Source: Candidatus Hydrogenedentota bacterium
GTDB lineage: Bacteria; Hydrogenedentota; Hydrogenedentia; Hydrogenedentales; SLHB01
NCBI GenBank assembly: GCA_022706165.1
Contig: JAKJDA010000219.1
Coordinates: forward strand, 1-5,455
Direction of reading: 5' to 3'
DNA: 5,455 nt
Shown here piece after piece: positions 1-5,455 of this stretch (its first letter is position 1; every line of letters starts with the position of its first letter). Made by a program: the position numbers and the translations under genes. The notes below the pieces were generated by a model, which saw nothing but the letters and a program-made list of their open reading frames with translations, was not told where the DNA came from and ran no database searches.

Positions 1-1212
1 GCGTTCCTCGATTCGCTCATAGCCCCGGTCAATATGATACACGCGCGCCACCGCCGTTTCCCCTTTTTCGGCGACCAGCCCCGCAAGCACCAGCGCCGCG
101 CTTGCCCGCAAATCCGACGCCATCACCGGCGCGCCGCTAAGATGGTCGACGCCTCGCACAACCGCCGAATTGCCGTCGACCTCGATGTCTGCGCCCATGC
201 GCTTGAGTTCAGCCACCTGCATGAAACGGTTCTCGAAGACCGTCTCCTTGATCACGCTCGCGCCTTCGGCAATACACAGCGCCGCCATCATCTGCGCCTG
301 CAAGTCCGTAGGGAAGCCAGGATAGGGCTGCGTCGCAACGTTAACGCCTCTCAGTCCGTTTGGAGCCGCAACACGAATGCGCGCGCCGTTGGTCTCGACG
401 TCAGCGCCCGCCTCACGCAGTTTCGCGAGGAAACTGTCGAGATGATCGGCGTTGCCGTTGACGACCGTAACATCGCCGCGGGTGGCAACGCCCGCCAACA
501 AGAACGTGCCCGCTTCAATGCGATCGGGAATGACGGCATGATCGCATCCCTGCAAGCCCTCCACGCCAACGATGGTGATAAGGTCCGTGCCCGCGCCGGA
601 AATCCGCGCGCCCATCGCGTTGAGAAAGCGCGCCAGATCAACGATCTCGGGTTCGCGCGCAACATTGCTCAGGCGAGTGACGCCGTCGGCGCGGGAGGCT
701 GCCATCATCAAATTCTCGGTGGCGCCCACGCTGGGAAAATCGAGCGCGATGTTCGCACCCTTCGGCTTCCCCTTGGCCGTCACATATCCCTCGTCTATGC
801 ATATCTCGATGCCAAGGGCCTCGATGCCCTTCAGATGAATATCGACCGGGCGCGTGCCGATCGCGCAACCGCCGGGCAACGACACGCGGGCTTCGCCGTA
901 GCGACCAAGCAACGGCCCAAGCACAAAAAACGACGCCCGCATCTTCCGCACAAGATCGTACGCGGCGAATTGCGACGTGACCGTGGTCGGGTCAAGCGTC
1001 ATGTAGCGCCCCGTGAACTCGATCGTCATTCCCATGCTCGCGAGGAGTTTGTCCATCGTGAACACGTCGTGCAGACACGGCACGTTGTGCAACGTGCACG
1101 GCGATTCCGCCAACAATGCCGCCGCCATCAACGGCAACGCCGAATTCTTCGCCCCATGCACATGCACCCCGCCGCGCAGCGGACGCCCGCCCTTAATCAG
1201 AATCTTATCCAA
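1..1212 (-). CDS. murA: UDP-N-acetylglucosamine 1-carboxyvinyltransferase (MurA), 3' end cut by window edge
   Basis: MurA transfers enolpyruvate from phosphoenolpyruvate to UDP-N-acetylglucosamine, the first committed step of peptidoglycan synthesis, in the cytoplasm. 404 codons are visible. The E. coli enzyme has 419 residues, so only a short C-terminal piece lies outside the window. Near the N-terminus I see the substrate-binding GAKN (Lys22, Asn23). The active-site loop reads [14 protein letters not shown] with the catalytic Cys at residue 116 (codon 867-865). The conserved Asp in GFPTDLQAQ is residue 303, and the C-terminal signature is [13 protein letters not shown]. Cys rather than Asp in the loop is the fosfomycin-sensitive form, by family knowledge. 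I place the start at a TTG (1212-1210): it gives the family N-terminus [12 protein letters not shown], an in-frame stop lies upstream at 1275-1273, no ATG occurs before the GAKN motif, and GAGG sits 5 nt upstream. It follows a possible small gene by 60 nt, so the two may share a transcript. Confidence 0.97.
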   Translation of the reverse strand, partial: MDKILIKGGRPLRGGVHVHGAKNSALPLMAAALLAESPCTLHNVPCLHDVFTMDKLLASMGMTIEFTGRYMTLDPTTVTSQFAAYDLVRKMRASFFVLGPLLGRYGEARVSLPGGCAIGTRPVDIHLKGIEALGIEICIDEGYVTAKGKPKGANIALDFPSVGATENLMMAASRADGVTRLSNVAREPEIVDLARFLNAMGARISGAGTDLITIVGVEGLQGCDHAVIPDRIEAGTFLLAGVATRGDVTVVNGNADHLDSFLAKLREAGADVETNGARIRVAAPNGLRGVNVATQPYPGFPTDLQAQMMAALCIAEGASVIKETVFENRFMQVAELKRMGADIEVDGNSAVVRGVDHLSGAPVMASDLRASAALVLAGLVAEKGETAVARVYHIDRGYERIEER

Positions 1213-1216
1213 ATTA

Positions 1217-1221
1217 CCCTC
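1217..1221 (-). promoter_or_regulatory. Ribosome binding site of murA
   Basis: GAGGG on the minus strand ends 4 nt (5 nt if read as GAGG) before the TTG codon at 1212-1210. It supports the TTG as the murA start, since no ATG or GTG in that frame lies between the upstream in-frame stop and the conserved N-terminus. Confidence 0.6.
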
Positions 1222-1272
1222 GCCTATTACGTCATCCGCGAAAATGAATTCGCCCTGAAAACAAGCCCTCGC

Positions 1273-1419
1273 TCAACGGTTCCGTTTGCGCTGGCCCATT
1301 TGCACGCCGACTATCGCCGTATCCACGAAAAAGTTAAACCAGCTCAAATATATCTTGCCGTTCGCCGTGTTGCTTTGAGCCGCCTTGGGAAGAGCCGAAA
1401 TGTTCGCAAGATGCTTCAT
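1273..1419 (-). CDS. Hypothetical 48-residue small protein
   Basis: I do not recognise this protein. The case for a real gene is the start region: an ATG (1419-1417) preceded by AAGGAG with 7 nt spacing, the best Shine-Dalgarno in the window. About two thirds of its codons end in G or C (32 of 48), compatible with coding sequence here. The product begins MKHLANISALPKAAQ, has a hydrophobic aromatic stretch IYLSWFNFFVDTAIVGV (residues 23-39, one Asp inside) and ends in a basic tail, GQRKRNR. This pattern suggests a membrane-associated or amphipathic peptide, but that is inference. The frame is open further upstream (an ATG at 1482-1480), but that start lacks the strong site and would run through the hairpins at 1433-1474. 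The gene lies 63 nt after the beta-helix gene and 60 nt before murA, on the same strand. It could instead be a leader peptide for murA or a chance ORF. Confidence 0.5.
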   Translation of the reverse strand: MKHLANISALPKAAQSNTANGKIYLSWFNFFVDTAIVGVQMGQRKRNR

Positions 1420-1426
1420 GTCATAT

Positions 1427-1432
1427 CTCCTT
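1427..1432 (-). promoter_or_regulatory. Strong ribosome binding site of the small ORF
   Basis: AAGGAG on the minus strand, 7 nt before the ATG at 1419-1417. It is the main evidence that the 48-codon ORF is translated and it picks this ATG over the one further upstream in the same frame. An overlapping ATG at 1424-1422 opens a frame that stops after two codons (ATG ACA TGA). Confidence 0.6.
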
Positions 1433-1449
1433 GCCTTTCGGAAAAAGGC
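1433..1449 (-). repeat. Small inverted repeat in front of the small ORF's ribosome binding site
   Basis: The six-base arms 1433-1438 and 1444-1449 are perfect inverted repeats (GCCTTT / AAAGGC on the minus strand) with a 5-nt loop. The hairpin ends immediately before the AAGGAG of the small ORF. Its 5' arm overlaps the terminator-like hairpin at 1447-1474 and its T-run, so the two structures would compete in the RNA. The repeat is directly visible; a regulatory role is inference. Confidence 0.45.
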
Positions 1450-1474
1450 GCGACAGACATCGCCATCGCGCGCC
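1442..1474 (-). terminator. Probable intrinsic terminator after the beta-helix gene
   Basis: On the minus strand GGCGCG (1474-1469) pairs with CGCGCC (1452-1447), or in a shifted register GCGCGA (1472-1467) pairs with TCGCGC (1453-1448). Five Ts follow (1446-1442). The stem starts 8 nt past the TAG stop of the beta-helix gene at 1485-1483. The stem is short, the loop is 13 to 16 nt and the T-run is modest, so it may be leaky and allow readthrough to the small ORF and murA. Confidence 0.5.
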
Positions 1475-1482
1475 AATGCCAC

Positions 1483-2760
1483 CTAGTCGCCGCCCTCCGT
1501 AGGTCTCCCGTTGATTCCGAACGGCTCGGGAAACGGCTTCGTCGCCGGGGGCTCGTTCTCGGAAAGGACCGCCTTCCCGCCGCTTTGATCGAGAATGCTC
1601 ACGCCGTTTGCCCCGTTGTTGCCGCGCACGATCGCGTGAGCAATCCCAGGACCGATCTGAATACAGGGATGATGCGTGTCAAAACTGCAATTCACCACCT
1701 GAAGCCTTCCGCGTTTGGCAATGACGAGCGGGGCATCGTCGACGCCACGCTTCCAATTCGTAAAATAACAATCGCTAAAGGAAGCATATCCTGCCCCTTC
1801 CAGAACTACAATGTGGTTTGACAATCCCCAGAACGCGCAATTCACGAACCGAACGCTGCCTTGATCGCTCGTCTCCATCACACGGACCTGGCACGGCTCC
1901 GGGCCTGCCAAAGAAACGAACTCGCCGCCGGTGATAAGAAGACCCATACGCTGCATCCGGTCGATCTGGATAGCCGTTTGACTGCCGTCCGCGCCGCATC
2001 CCGTGAGATGTCCGTTGCACTCGCCGTTTGGGGTGTGAATAAAGCGGTAGCAAATCTTGGAAGAATACAGGAAATTGTTGGTGATATACTCCCAATCCGT
2101 GCGCCCGAATACGAAGCCTTCGAGATTTTCCGCCATAAAATCACACGCCCTGCTCCAATTGCCGCCCACCGATTCATGCGACCACCAATGGGGATGCAAT
2201 TGACAATTTTCGACGCGGCCGATTTCCCAGCAGTTATCCACCCATATGCCGCAACGCAAAACACACCCGTGGATGCTGCGAATGCGGTGGCGACAGTTGT
2301 GCTCGGGCCCCACGCGAATGCCTTTGTACGCGTTGATGAACGTCACGCACTCGACGGTGTTATCCGATTCATGCAAGTGAAACGCCCAAGGATACGGAAC
2401 GATCTCGTCCGCCCGCTGCTCCGGATAAAAAATCGTCAGCCCGCGCACCGCCGACGAGTCGCCAAGCTCGAAAAGCGCCGGCGCCGCATCCTCGTCATTG
2501 CCGCGGCCTCCGGTTGCCAGGATCACCGTCCCCGATAGGCCCGTAAACCCCACCGGCGCATCGTGAACGCCCTGCACGGTCACGCCGCGCTTGACGCGCA
2601 GACTGCCCGCGACACGATACCGTCCCGCAGCCAACGACACAATCCCCCCGCCGTTCTCGGCTGCGGCGTCAATCGCGCGCTGGATGGCCGGCGCATCATC
2701 GCTATGCCCATCGGCCTGCGCGCCAAACTCGCTCACAGGAAAAAACATTGCCCCATTCAT
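1483..2760 (-). CDS. Right-handed beta-helix (pectate-lyase-like superfamily) protein of unknown substrate
   Basis: The 425-residue product opens with the signature of the pectate-lyase-3 / rhamnogalacturonase-epimerase-like fold: VSEFGAQADGHSDDAPAIQR (about residues 9-28), then AIDAAAENGGGIVSLAAGRYRV and VKRGVTVQG. A series of short coils follows, with repeated V-x-N-C-x-F patterns: VECVTF near 136, VENCQL near 183, RFVNCAFWG near 304, SFSDCYFTNW near 328 and VVNCSFD near 355. These are typical of stacked beta-helix rungs. By family knowledge such proteins cleave or bind polysaccharides, but I cannot assign a substrate or catalytic residues. The N-terminus shows no signal peptide or lipobox, and there are about 15 cysteines, so a cytoplasmic location or a missed export route is possible. 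I prefer the ATG at 2760 because AAAGGG lies 6 nt upstream; an in-frame ATG at 2775 would add MKGCV. The gene starts 50 nt past the secG terminator, so it probably has its own promoter, but I see no clear -35/-10 pair. A hairpin terminator follows it. Confidence 0.85.
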   Translation of the reverse strand: MNGAMFFPVSEFGAQADGHSDDAPAIQRAIDAAAENGGGIVSLAAGRYRVAGSLRVKRGVTVQGVHDAPVGFTGLSGTVILATGGRGNDEDAAPALFELGDSSAVRGLTIFYPEQRADEIVPYPWAFHLHESDNTVECVTFINAYKGIRVGPEHNCRHRIRSIHGCVLRCGIWVDNCWEIGRVENCQLHPHWWSHESVGGNWSRACDFMAENLEGFVFGRTDWEYITNNFLYSSKICYRFIHTPNGECNGHLTGCGADGSQTAIQIDRMQRMGLLITGGEFVSLAGPEPCQVRVMETSDQGSVRFVNCAFWGLSNHIVVLEGAGYASFSDCYFTNWKRGVDDAPLVIAKRGRLQVVNCSFDTHHPCIQIGPGIAHAIVRGNNGANGVSILDQSGGKAVLSENEPPATKPFPEPFGINGRPTEGGD

Positions 2761-2766
2761 AACACA

Positions 2767-2772
2767 CCCTTT
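2767..2772 (-). promoter_or_regulatory. Ribosome binding site of the beta-helix gene
   Basis: AAAGGG on the minus strand, 6 nt before the ATG at 2760-2758. For the alternative ATG at 2775 the nearest purine-rich match (GAGGAAA) lies about 12 nt upstream, which is a long spacing, so the downstream start is favoured but not proven. Confidence 0.45.
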
Positions 2773-2810
2773 CATATTCGATCCGTTTCCTCATATCTTT
2801 CGAGACACCC

Positions 2811-2841
2811 AAAAAAAACGCCCCCGGAAATTCCGGGGGCG
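2811..2841 (-). terminator. Strong intrinsic terminator of the tpiA-secG unit
   Basis: An 11-base perfect inverted repeat (arms 2819-2829 and 2831-2841, sequence CGCCCCCGGAA and its complement) folds into a GC-rich hairpin with at least 9 bp of stem. On the minus strand it is followed directly by eight Ts (2818-2811). The hairpin begins 35 nt past the secG stop. The other side has no T-run, so it works for minus-strand transcripts only. This is the clearest regulatory element in the window and isolates tpiA-secG from the beta-helix gene. Confidence 0.93.
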
Positions 2842-2876
2842 CGCACATCCATCGCTATCCGTCGCGAATCGCGACG

Positions 2877-3332
2877 TCACGACCCTTCCGGGGGCGCGGG
2901 AGCCTCAGACTCCTGAGGCAACTCCACCGTAAGCGACGGTGTGGCCGCGCCGTCCGCACTATCCGCGCCGTCCGTAGTCGCTGAAGAAGCAGCCCCCTGG
3001 ATCCCTCGGTCTTCCAAACCATACAACGACGACATGGGGTCTTCCTTCTCGGGAGCCTCGCCGCTATATATCTTGCTGGAAACAATCGACATCAATAAGG
3101 CCAGCAACATGAACATGGCCGCCATGATCTGCGTCAATCGCACAGGCAAACTCTTGCTCGCCCGGGGCCCGAACACCGTGTCCGAACCGCCTCCCAGACC
3201 GAAAGCGCCCGCAAATCCGGCGCCCTTGCCCTTCTGCAACAACACAACCACGACCAGTCCGACGCTGATCGGCACGTACAAAATGATCATGAGCCACCAC
3301 AAGGCTTCCCAACTGAAAATCGACTCCAACAT
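2877..3332 (-). CDS. secG: Preprotein translocase subunit SecG
   Basis: SecG is the small, non-essential subunit of the SecYEG channel in the inner membrane and assists SecA-driven protein export. The 151-residue product has the family layout: a first transmembrane helix (about residues 12-32, LWWLMIILYVPISVGLVVVV), the conserved loop LLQKGKGAGFAGAFGLGGG followed by SDTVFGPRAS, and a second helix (about 67-86). Residues 87-151 form an Ala/Ser/Glu/Pro-rich acidic tail, making the protein longer than the roughly 75-110 residues common in the family. I chose the ATG at 3332 because GGAGG lies 11 nt upstream. An in-frame ATG at 3359 would add nine residues (MSEREETSG) but has no ribosome binding site in front of it. 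The gene follows tpiA by 66 nt, an order common in bacteria, and is probably co-transcribed with it to the terminator at 2811-2841. Confidence 0.95.
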   Translation of the reverse strand: MLESIFSWEALWWLMIILYVPISVGLVVVVLLQKGKGAGFAGAFGLGGGSDTVFGPRASKSLPVRLTQIMAAMFMLLALLMSIVSSKIYSGEAPEKEDPMSSLYGLEDRGIQGAASSATTDGADSADGAATPSLTVELPQESEAPAPPEGS

Positions 3333-3343
3333 GCCCGAAGTTT

Positions 3344-3348
3344 CCTCC
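3344..3348 (-). promoter_or_regulatory. Ribosome binding site deciding the secG start
   Basis: GGAGG within AAAGGGAGGAAA on the minus strand, 11 nt before the ATG at 3332. The spacing is long but it is the only good site nearby. It lies inside the alternative longer reading from 3359, which argues for the shorter protein. Confidence 0.55.
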
Positions 3349-3362
3349 CTTTCACTCATTGG

Positions 3363-3382
3363 GGCGGCCCAAACGAGCCGCC
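3363..3382 (-). repeat. Hairpin between tpiA and secG
   Basis: The six-base arms 3363-3368 (GGCGGC) and 3377-3382 (GCCGCC) form a GC-rich stem with an 8-nt loop in the short tpiA-secG gap. On the minus strand no T-run follows, so it is not an intrinsic terminator. It could protect the upstream mRNA or tune secG expression; that is inference from position only. Confidence 0.35.
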
Positions 3383-3398
3383 GCGCCCTATCGGGGCC

Positions 3399-4157
3399 CT
3401 AGCAAAGAGACGCCTTCACAATCGCCGCGAAACTATCCGCCTTCAACGAAGCGCCGCCCACCAACGATCCATCCACATTAGGCTGCGCCATAAGCTCCGC
3501 CGCATTGTCCGGCTTCACGCTCCCGCCGTATTGGATACGGACCCCTTCAGCCACATCCGCGCCGAATTGGTCCCGCAGCAAACTGCGGACAAACGCATGA
3601 GCCTCCTCCGCCTGCGCCGGAGATGCAGTCACGCCGGTGCCAATCGCCCATACCGGCTCGTACGCAACGGAGACCTGCTCAAACTGCGCAGCGGAAAGCC
3701 CTTGCAAACCGTGCGTCACCTGGCGGCACAACACGTCGTTCATCTTCCCGCCTTCGCGCTCCTCAAGCGTCTCGCCGATGCAGAACATGACCTTCAAGCC
3801 CGCCCCGAGCGCGAACTTGATCTTCTCGTTCAGAAACGCGTCCGTTTCCTTGAAATACTGTCTGCGTTCACTGTGGCCAATGATGGTCCACGAGCATCCC
3901 GCATCCAGCAACATCTGCGGGGAAATCTCGCCCGTATACGCGCCATTTTCCTTAGGGTAAATGTTCTGCCCGCCAATCGCGACATTCGATCCCTTCAGGG
4001 CTTGGGCAACGGGGTGCAACGCGGTGAACGTCGGACACACGACAATCTCAATGCCCGTCACGTCCGCCACCTGGGATTTCAATGCATTGACCGTATCGAC
4101 GGCTTCGCCGATCAACTTGAACATCTTCCAATTACCGGCAACCAGAGGCTTTCTCAC
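3399..4157 (-). CDS. tpiA: Triose-phosphate isomerase
   Basis: TpiA interconverts dihydroxyacetone phosphate and glyceraldehyde 3-phosphate in glycolysis and gluconeogenesis, as a cytoplasmic TIM-barrel dimer. The 252-residue product has the family length and all expected catalytic groups: the N-terminal GNWKM with Asn9 and Lys11, the electrophile His95 in IIGHSERR, the catalytic base Glu167 in AYEPVWAIGTG (which leads into the flexible lid loop), and the phosphate-binding YGGSVKPDN (GGS about 211-213) and LVGGASLK. The GTG at 4157 is the likely start because it gives the canonical MRKPLVAGNWKM and has AAGGGAG 8 nt upstream. Another in-frame GTG at 4178 would add seven residues (MDKGVCS), and this ribosome binding site would then fall inside the gene. 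It is followed by secG and is preceded by a 286-nt gap after the radical SAM gene, so it probably begins its own transcript. Confidence 0.98.
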   Translation of the reverse strand: MRKPLVAGNWKMFKLIGEAVDTVNALKSQVADVTGIEIVVCPTFTALHPVAQALKGSNVAIGGQNIYPKENGAYTGEISPQMLLDAGCSWTIIGHSERRQYFKETDAFLNEKIKFALGAGLKVMFCIGETLEEREGGKMNDVLCRQVTHGLQGLSAAQFEQVSVAYEPVWAIGTGVTASPAQAEEAHAFVRSLLRDQFGADVAEGVRIQYGGSVKPDNAAELMAQPNVDGSLVGGASLKADSFAAIVKASLC

Positions 4158-4165
4158 AGAACACA

Positions 4166-4172
4166 CTCCCTT
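4166..4172 (-). promoter_or_regulatory. Ribosome binding site deciding the tpiA start
   Basis: AAGGGAG on the minus strand, 8 nt before the GTG at 4157-4155. It favours that codon over the in-frame GTG at 4178, which lies upstream of this site. Confidence 0.7.
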
Positions 4173-4277
4173 GTCCACACGCCAACCGCCACACTAGGCA
4201 ACGGGAATCCCCCCGCCTCCGAATGCAGACGCAAATCGATATACCAGAGCGTTTACGCATGCGCTCAACGAACGCAA

Positions 4278-4307
4278 ATCGTAGCACATGCCGCCCGCAC
4301 AGCGCAA
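4278..4307 (-). promoter_or_regulatory. Possible sigma-70-type promoter for tpiA-secG
   Basis: On the minus strand a TGCTACGAT string gives an extended -10 (TG, one base, TACGAT at 4283-4278). It lies 18 nt downstream of TTGCGC (4307-4302) as a weak -35. Transcription would start near 4271 and leave a leader of roughly 110 nt. A second weaker candidate, TGGTATATC, lies downstream near 4240-4248. The only other signal I found in the 286-nt gap is a weak dyad at 4324-4329 / 4372-4377. Assignment rests on motif resemblance alone, in an organism whose promoter consensus is unknown. Confidence 0.3.
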
Positions 4308-4443
4308 ACTCTCCCGTCACCCCCGATCCCTATCCGGAATGCGCCAAAACCCGAGCGGAAAAGAGCTTTTCGGATCGCCTTGCATCCCCTCTGACTTCAC
4401 TGGAACGGCGAGTCGCGCCTCCTCGCAACACGGGCGCAAAACA

Positions 4444-5455
4444 TCACCGGCCTCGCCTCAAGGCATATCCCGCAAACGCACGCAGACCGTGCCATTTTGC
4501 GCGAACATCGGCCACCGAACGAATCTTGAAAAACATGCGCATCATCTGCGATGGAGACAGGTAGAACGCGCGGAGCGCCTCGTCAATAAGCGCATTGATC
4601 TGCGCCGCGCTCAAGCCCGGCAGGCTGACTGTCGCCACCTGCTCGTAGTCGCTATCGACATAACCGCGCCAGTCCTGCGGGACAAGATAGCCATTCGCCT
4701 TGGCCCACGCGTAGTATTCCGAGCCGGGATACGCCACAATGCCGCTAAACTGGGCCGTGTCAATCCGGAGCCGCTTGGCGAGCGCGATCGTCTTGCGCGC
4801 CGTCGCCAACGTCTCCCCCGGTCCGCCAAACATGAAACAGCCATGCACGCGGATGCCCGCCCGACGCGCGTTCGCCGCGAAAATCTCCATCTGCTCGATG
4901 GTCGTTCCCTTGTTCACGCCGTCCAGCATCGCTTGATCGCCGAACTCGAACCCCACGCATAGCATGCGGCAGCCGCTGCGCTTCATCAATCGCAACACCT
5001 CCACGTCATTCACATCGACGCGCGCGTTCGCGCTCCAACAAACCGGAAAACGACGGCGCACCAACGCCTCGCACAAGCGCACAAGACGGTCCTGACTTTC
5101 CCGCATGGTCAACGTGTCGTCTTCAAACATAACCTCCTGGATATTGGGAAACAGGCGCAGGTCGTATTCAATCTCCGCGATAACGCTCTCGACGCTGCGC
5201 ATGCGATACTGGCGCCCGTTCATCACCTGCGGCAACTGGCAGAAAGAACAGCGATTGGGACAGCCGCGCCCCGTTATCAGCGTAATGAATGGAAACAGCT
5301 TTCCTGCATCGCGGTAATCGCTCAGATCGATATGCCTCCATGCAGGAAATGGAAGCGCATCCAAATCGGAAATGTACGGGCGCGGCGCATTACGGACGGC
5401 GCGGCCATGGTCCCACCAAGCGCAGCCTGGACAATCCTTCAACGCAACGCCGCCC
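4444..5455 (-). CDS. Radical SAM protein, probable cobalamin-binding type, 5' end cut by window edge
   Basis: 337 codons before the stop are visible and the frame runs open through the right edge. The TTG at 5442 is not a convincing start, because the residues there (GVALKD) and the linker NAPRPYISDLDALPFPAW match the middle of B12-binding radical SAM proteins, where it joins an N-terminal cobalamin domain to the radical SAM barrel. The 4Fe-4S motif is CPNRCSFC (CX3CX2C; Cys codons at 5262, 5250 and 5241). Further family marks are FEDDTLT, the SANARVDV strand, GFEFGDQ and GGPGET. The C-terminal stretch ALRAFYLSPSQMMRMFFKIRS is also usual for this group, and there is no SPASM-type cysteine cluster. 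Such enzymes use S-adenosylmethionine radicals for methylation or carbon-skeleton chemistry, often on lipids, hopanoids or glycans. I see general resemblance to HpnJ/BchE-like proteins but cannot name the substrate. The missing N-terminal domain lies outside the window. Confidence 0.92.
   Translation of the reverse strand, partial: GGVALKDCPGCAWWDHGRAVRNAPRPYISDLDALPFPAWRHIDLSDYRDAGKLFPFITLITGRGCPNRCSFCQLPQVMNGRQYRMRSVESVIAEIEYDLRLFPNIQEVMFEDDTLTMRESQDRLVRLCEALVRRRFPVCWSANARVDVNDVEVLRLMKRSGCRMLCVGFEFGDQAMLDGVNKGTTIEQMEIFAANARRAGIRVHGCFMFGGPGETLATARKTIALAKRLRIDTAQFSGIVAYPGSEYYAWAKANGYLVPQDWRGYVDSDYEQVATVSLPGLSAAQINALIDEALRAFYLSPSQMMRMFFKIRSVADVRAKWHGLRAFAGYALRRGR

Noticed and set aside
1238..1253. 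GCGAA / TTCGC inverted repeat upstream of murA
   Set aside because: There are only five base pairs and no T-run, which is expected by chance in sequence of this composition.
34..1821. A plus-strand frame open for nearly 600 codons
   Set aside because: It lies antisense to murA, the small ORF and the beta-helix gene. Its translation is rich in Arg, His and Ala with no recognisable domain, as expected for the opposite strand of GC-rich coding sequence.
1861..2538. A plus-strand frame of 225 codons opposite the beta-helix gene
   Set aside because: The composition is that of an antisense shadow, and the minus strand carries a clear fold signature with matching start and stop context.
4132..4320. 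A 62-codon minus-strand frame overlapping the tpiA start
   Set aside because: It overlaps the tpiA start and ribosome binding site in another frame, has no good ribosome binding site of its own, and its Arg- and Cys-rich product looks like noise.
4346..4373. AAAAG / CTTTT palindrome with outer CCGA / TCGG arms as a terminator of the radical SAM gene
   Set aside because: The core loop is too small, the outer stem needs a bulge, and only four Ts follow. It is too weak to call a terminator.
3531..4394. A plus-strand frame of 287 codons opposite tpiA
   Set aside because: tpiA on the other strand has every catalytic motif. This frame is its antisense shadow, with no family resemblance and no ribosome binding site.

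Overview
The window is a GC-rich stretch of bacterial chromosome in which every gene I can support lies on the minus strand. Read in the direction of transcription (right to left) the order is: the 3' part of a radical SAM enzyme gene, cut by the right edge; tpiA (triose-phosphate isomerase); secG (preprotein translocase subunit); a strong intrinsic terminator; a gene for a right-handed beta-helix (pectate-lyase-like) protein; a terminator-like hairpin; a probable 48-codon small gene; and murA (UDP-GlcNAc enolpyruvyltransferase), whose last codons are cut by the left edge.

The organism is a peptidoglycan-making bacterium (murA) with a Sec translocon. The mix of a long-tailed SecG, a radical SAM protein of the cobalamin-binding type, a leaderless beta-helix protein and non-ATG starts (GTG for tpiA, TTG for murA) fits an environmental, little-cultured lineage, for example around Hydrogenedentota, Planctomycetota or Omnitrophota. 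That placement is an impression from protein style, not a result.

Region by region: 4444-5455 is the radical SAM gene. 4158-4443 is the tpiA leader, with a possible extended -10 promoter. 2877-4157 is a compact tpiA-secG unit ended by a textbook terminator at 2811-2841. 1483-2760 is the beta-helix gene, with a terminator-like hairpin just past its stop. 1273-1419 is a small ORF with a near-perfect Shine-Dalgarno sequence. 1-1212 is murA.

Most of the window is housekeeping: glycolysis, protein secretion and cell-wall precursor synthesis. The parts least explained by known families are the small ORF with the overlapping hairpins in front of it (1420-1474), and the cysteine-rich beta-helix protein with no visible export signal. 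I see no mobile element, CRISPR array, tRNA or rRNA, and no convincing new multi-gene system.
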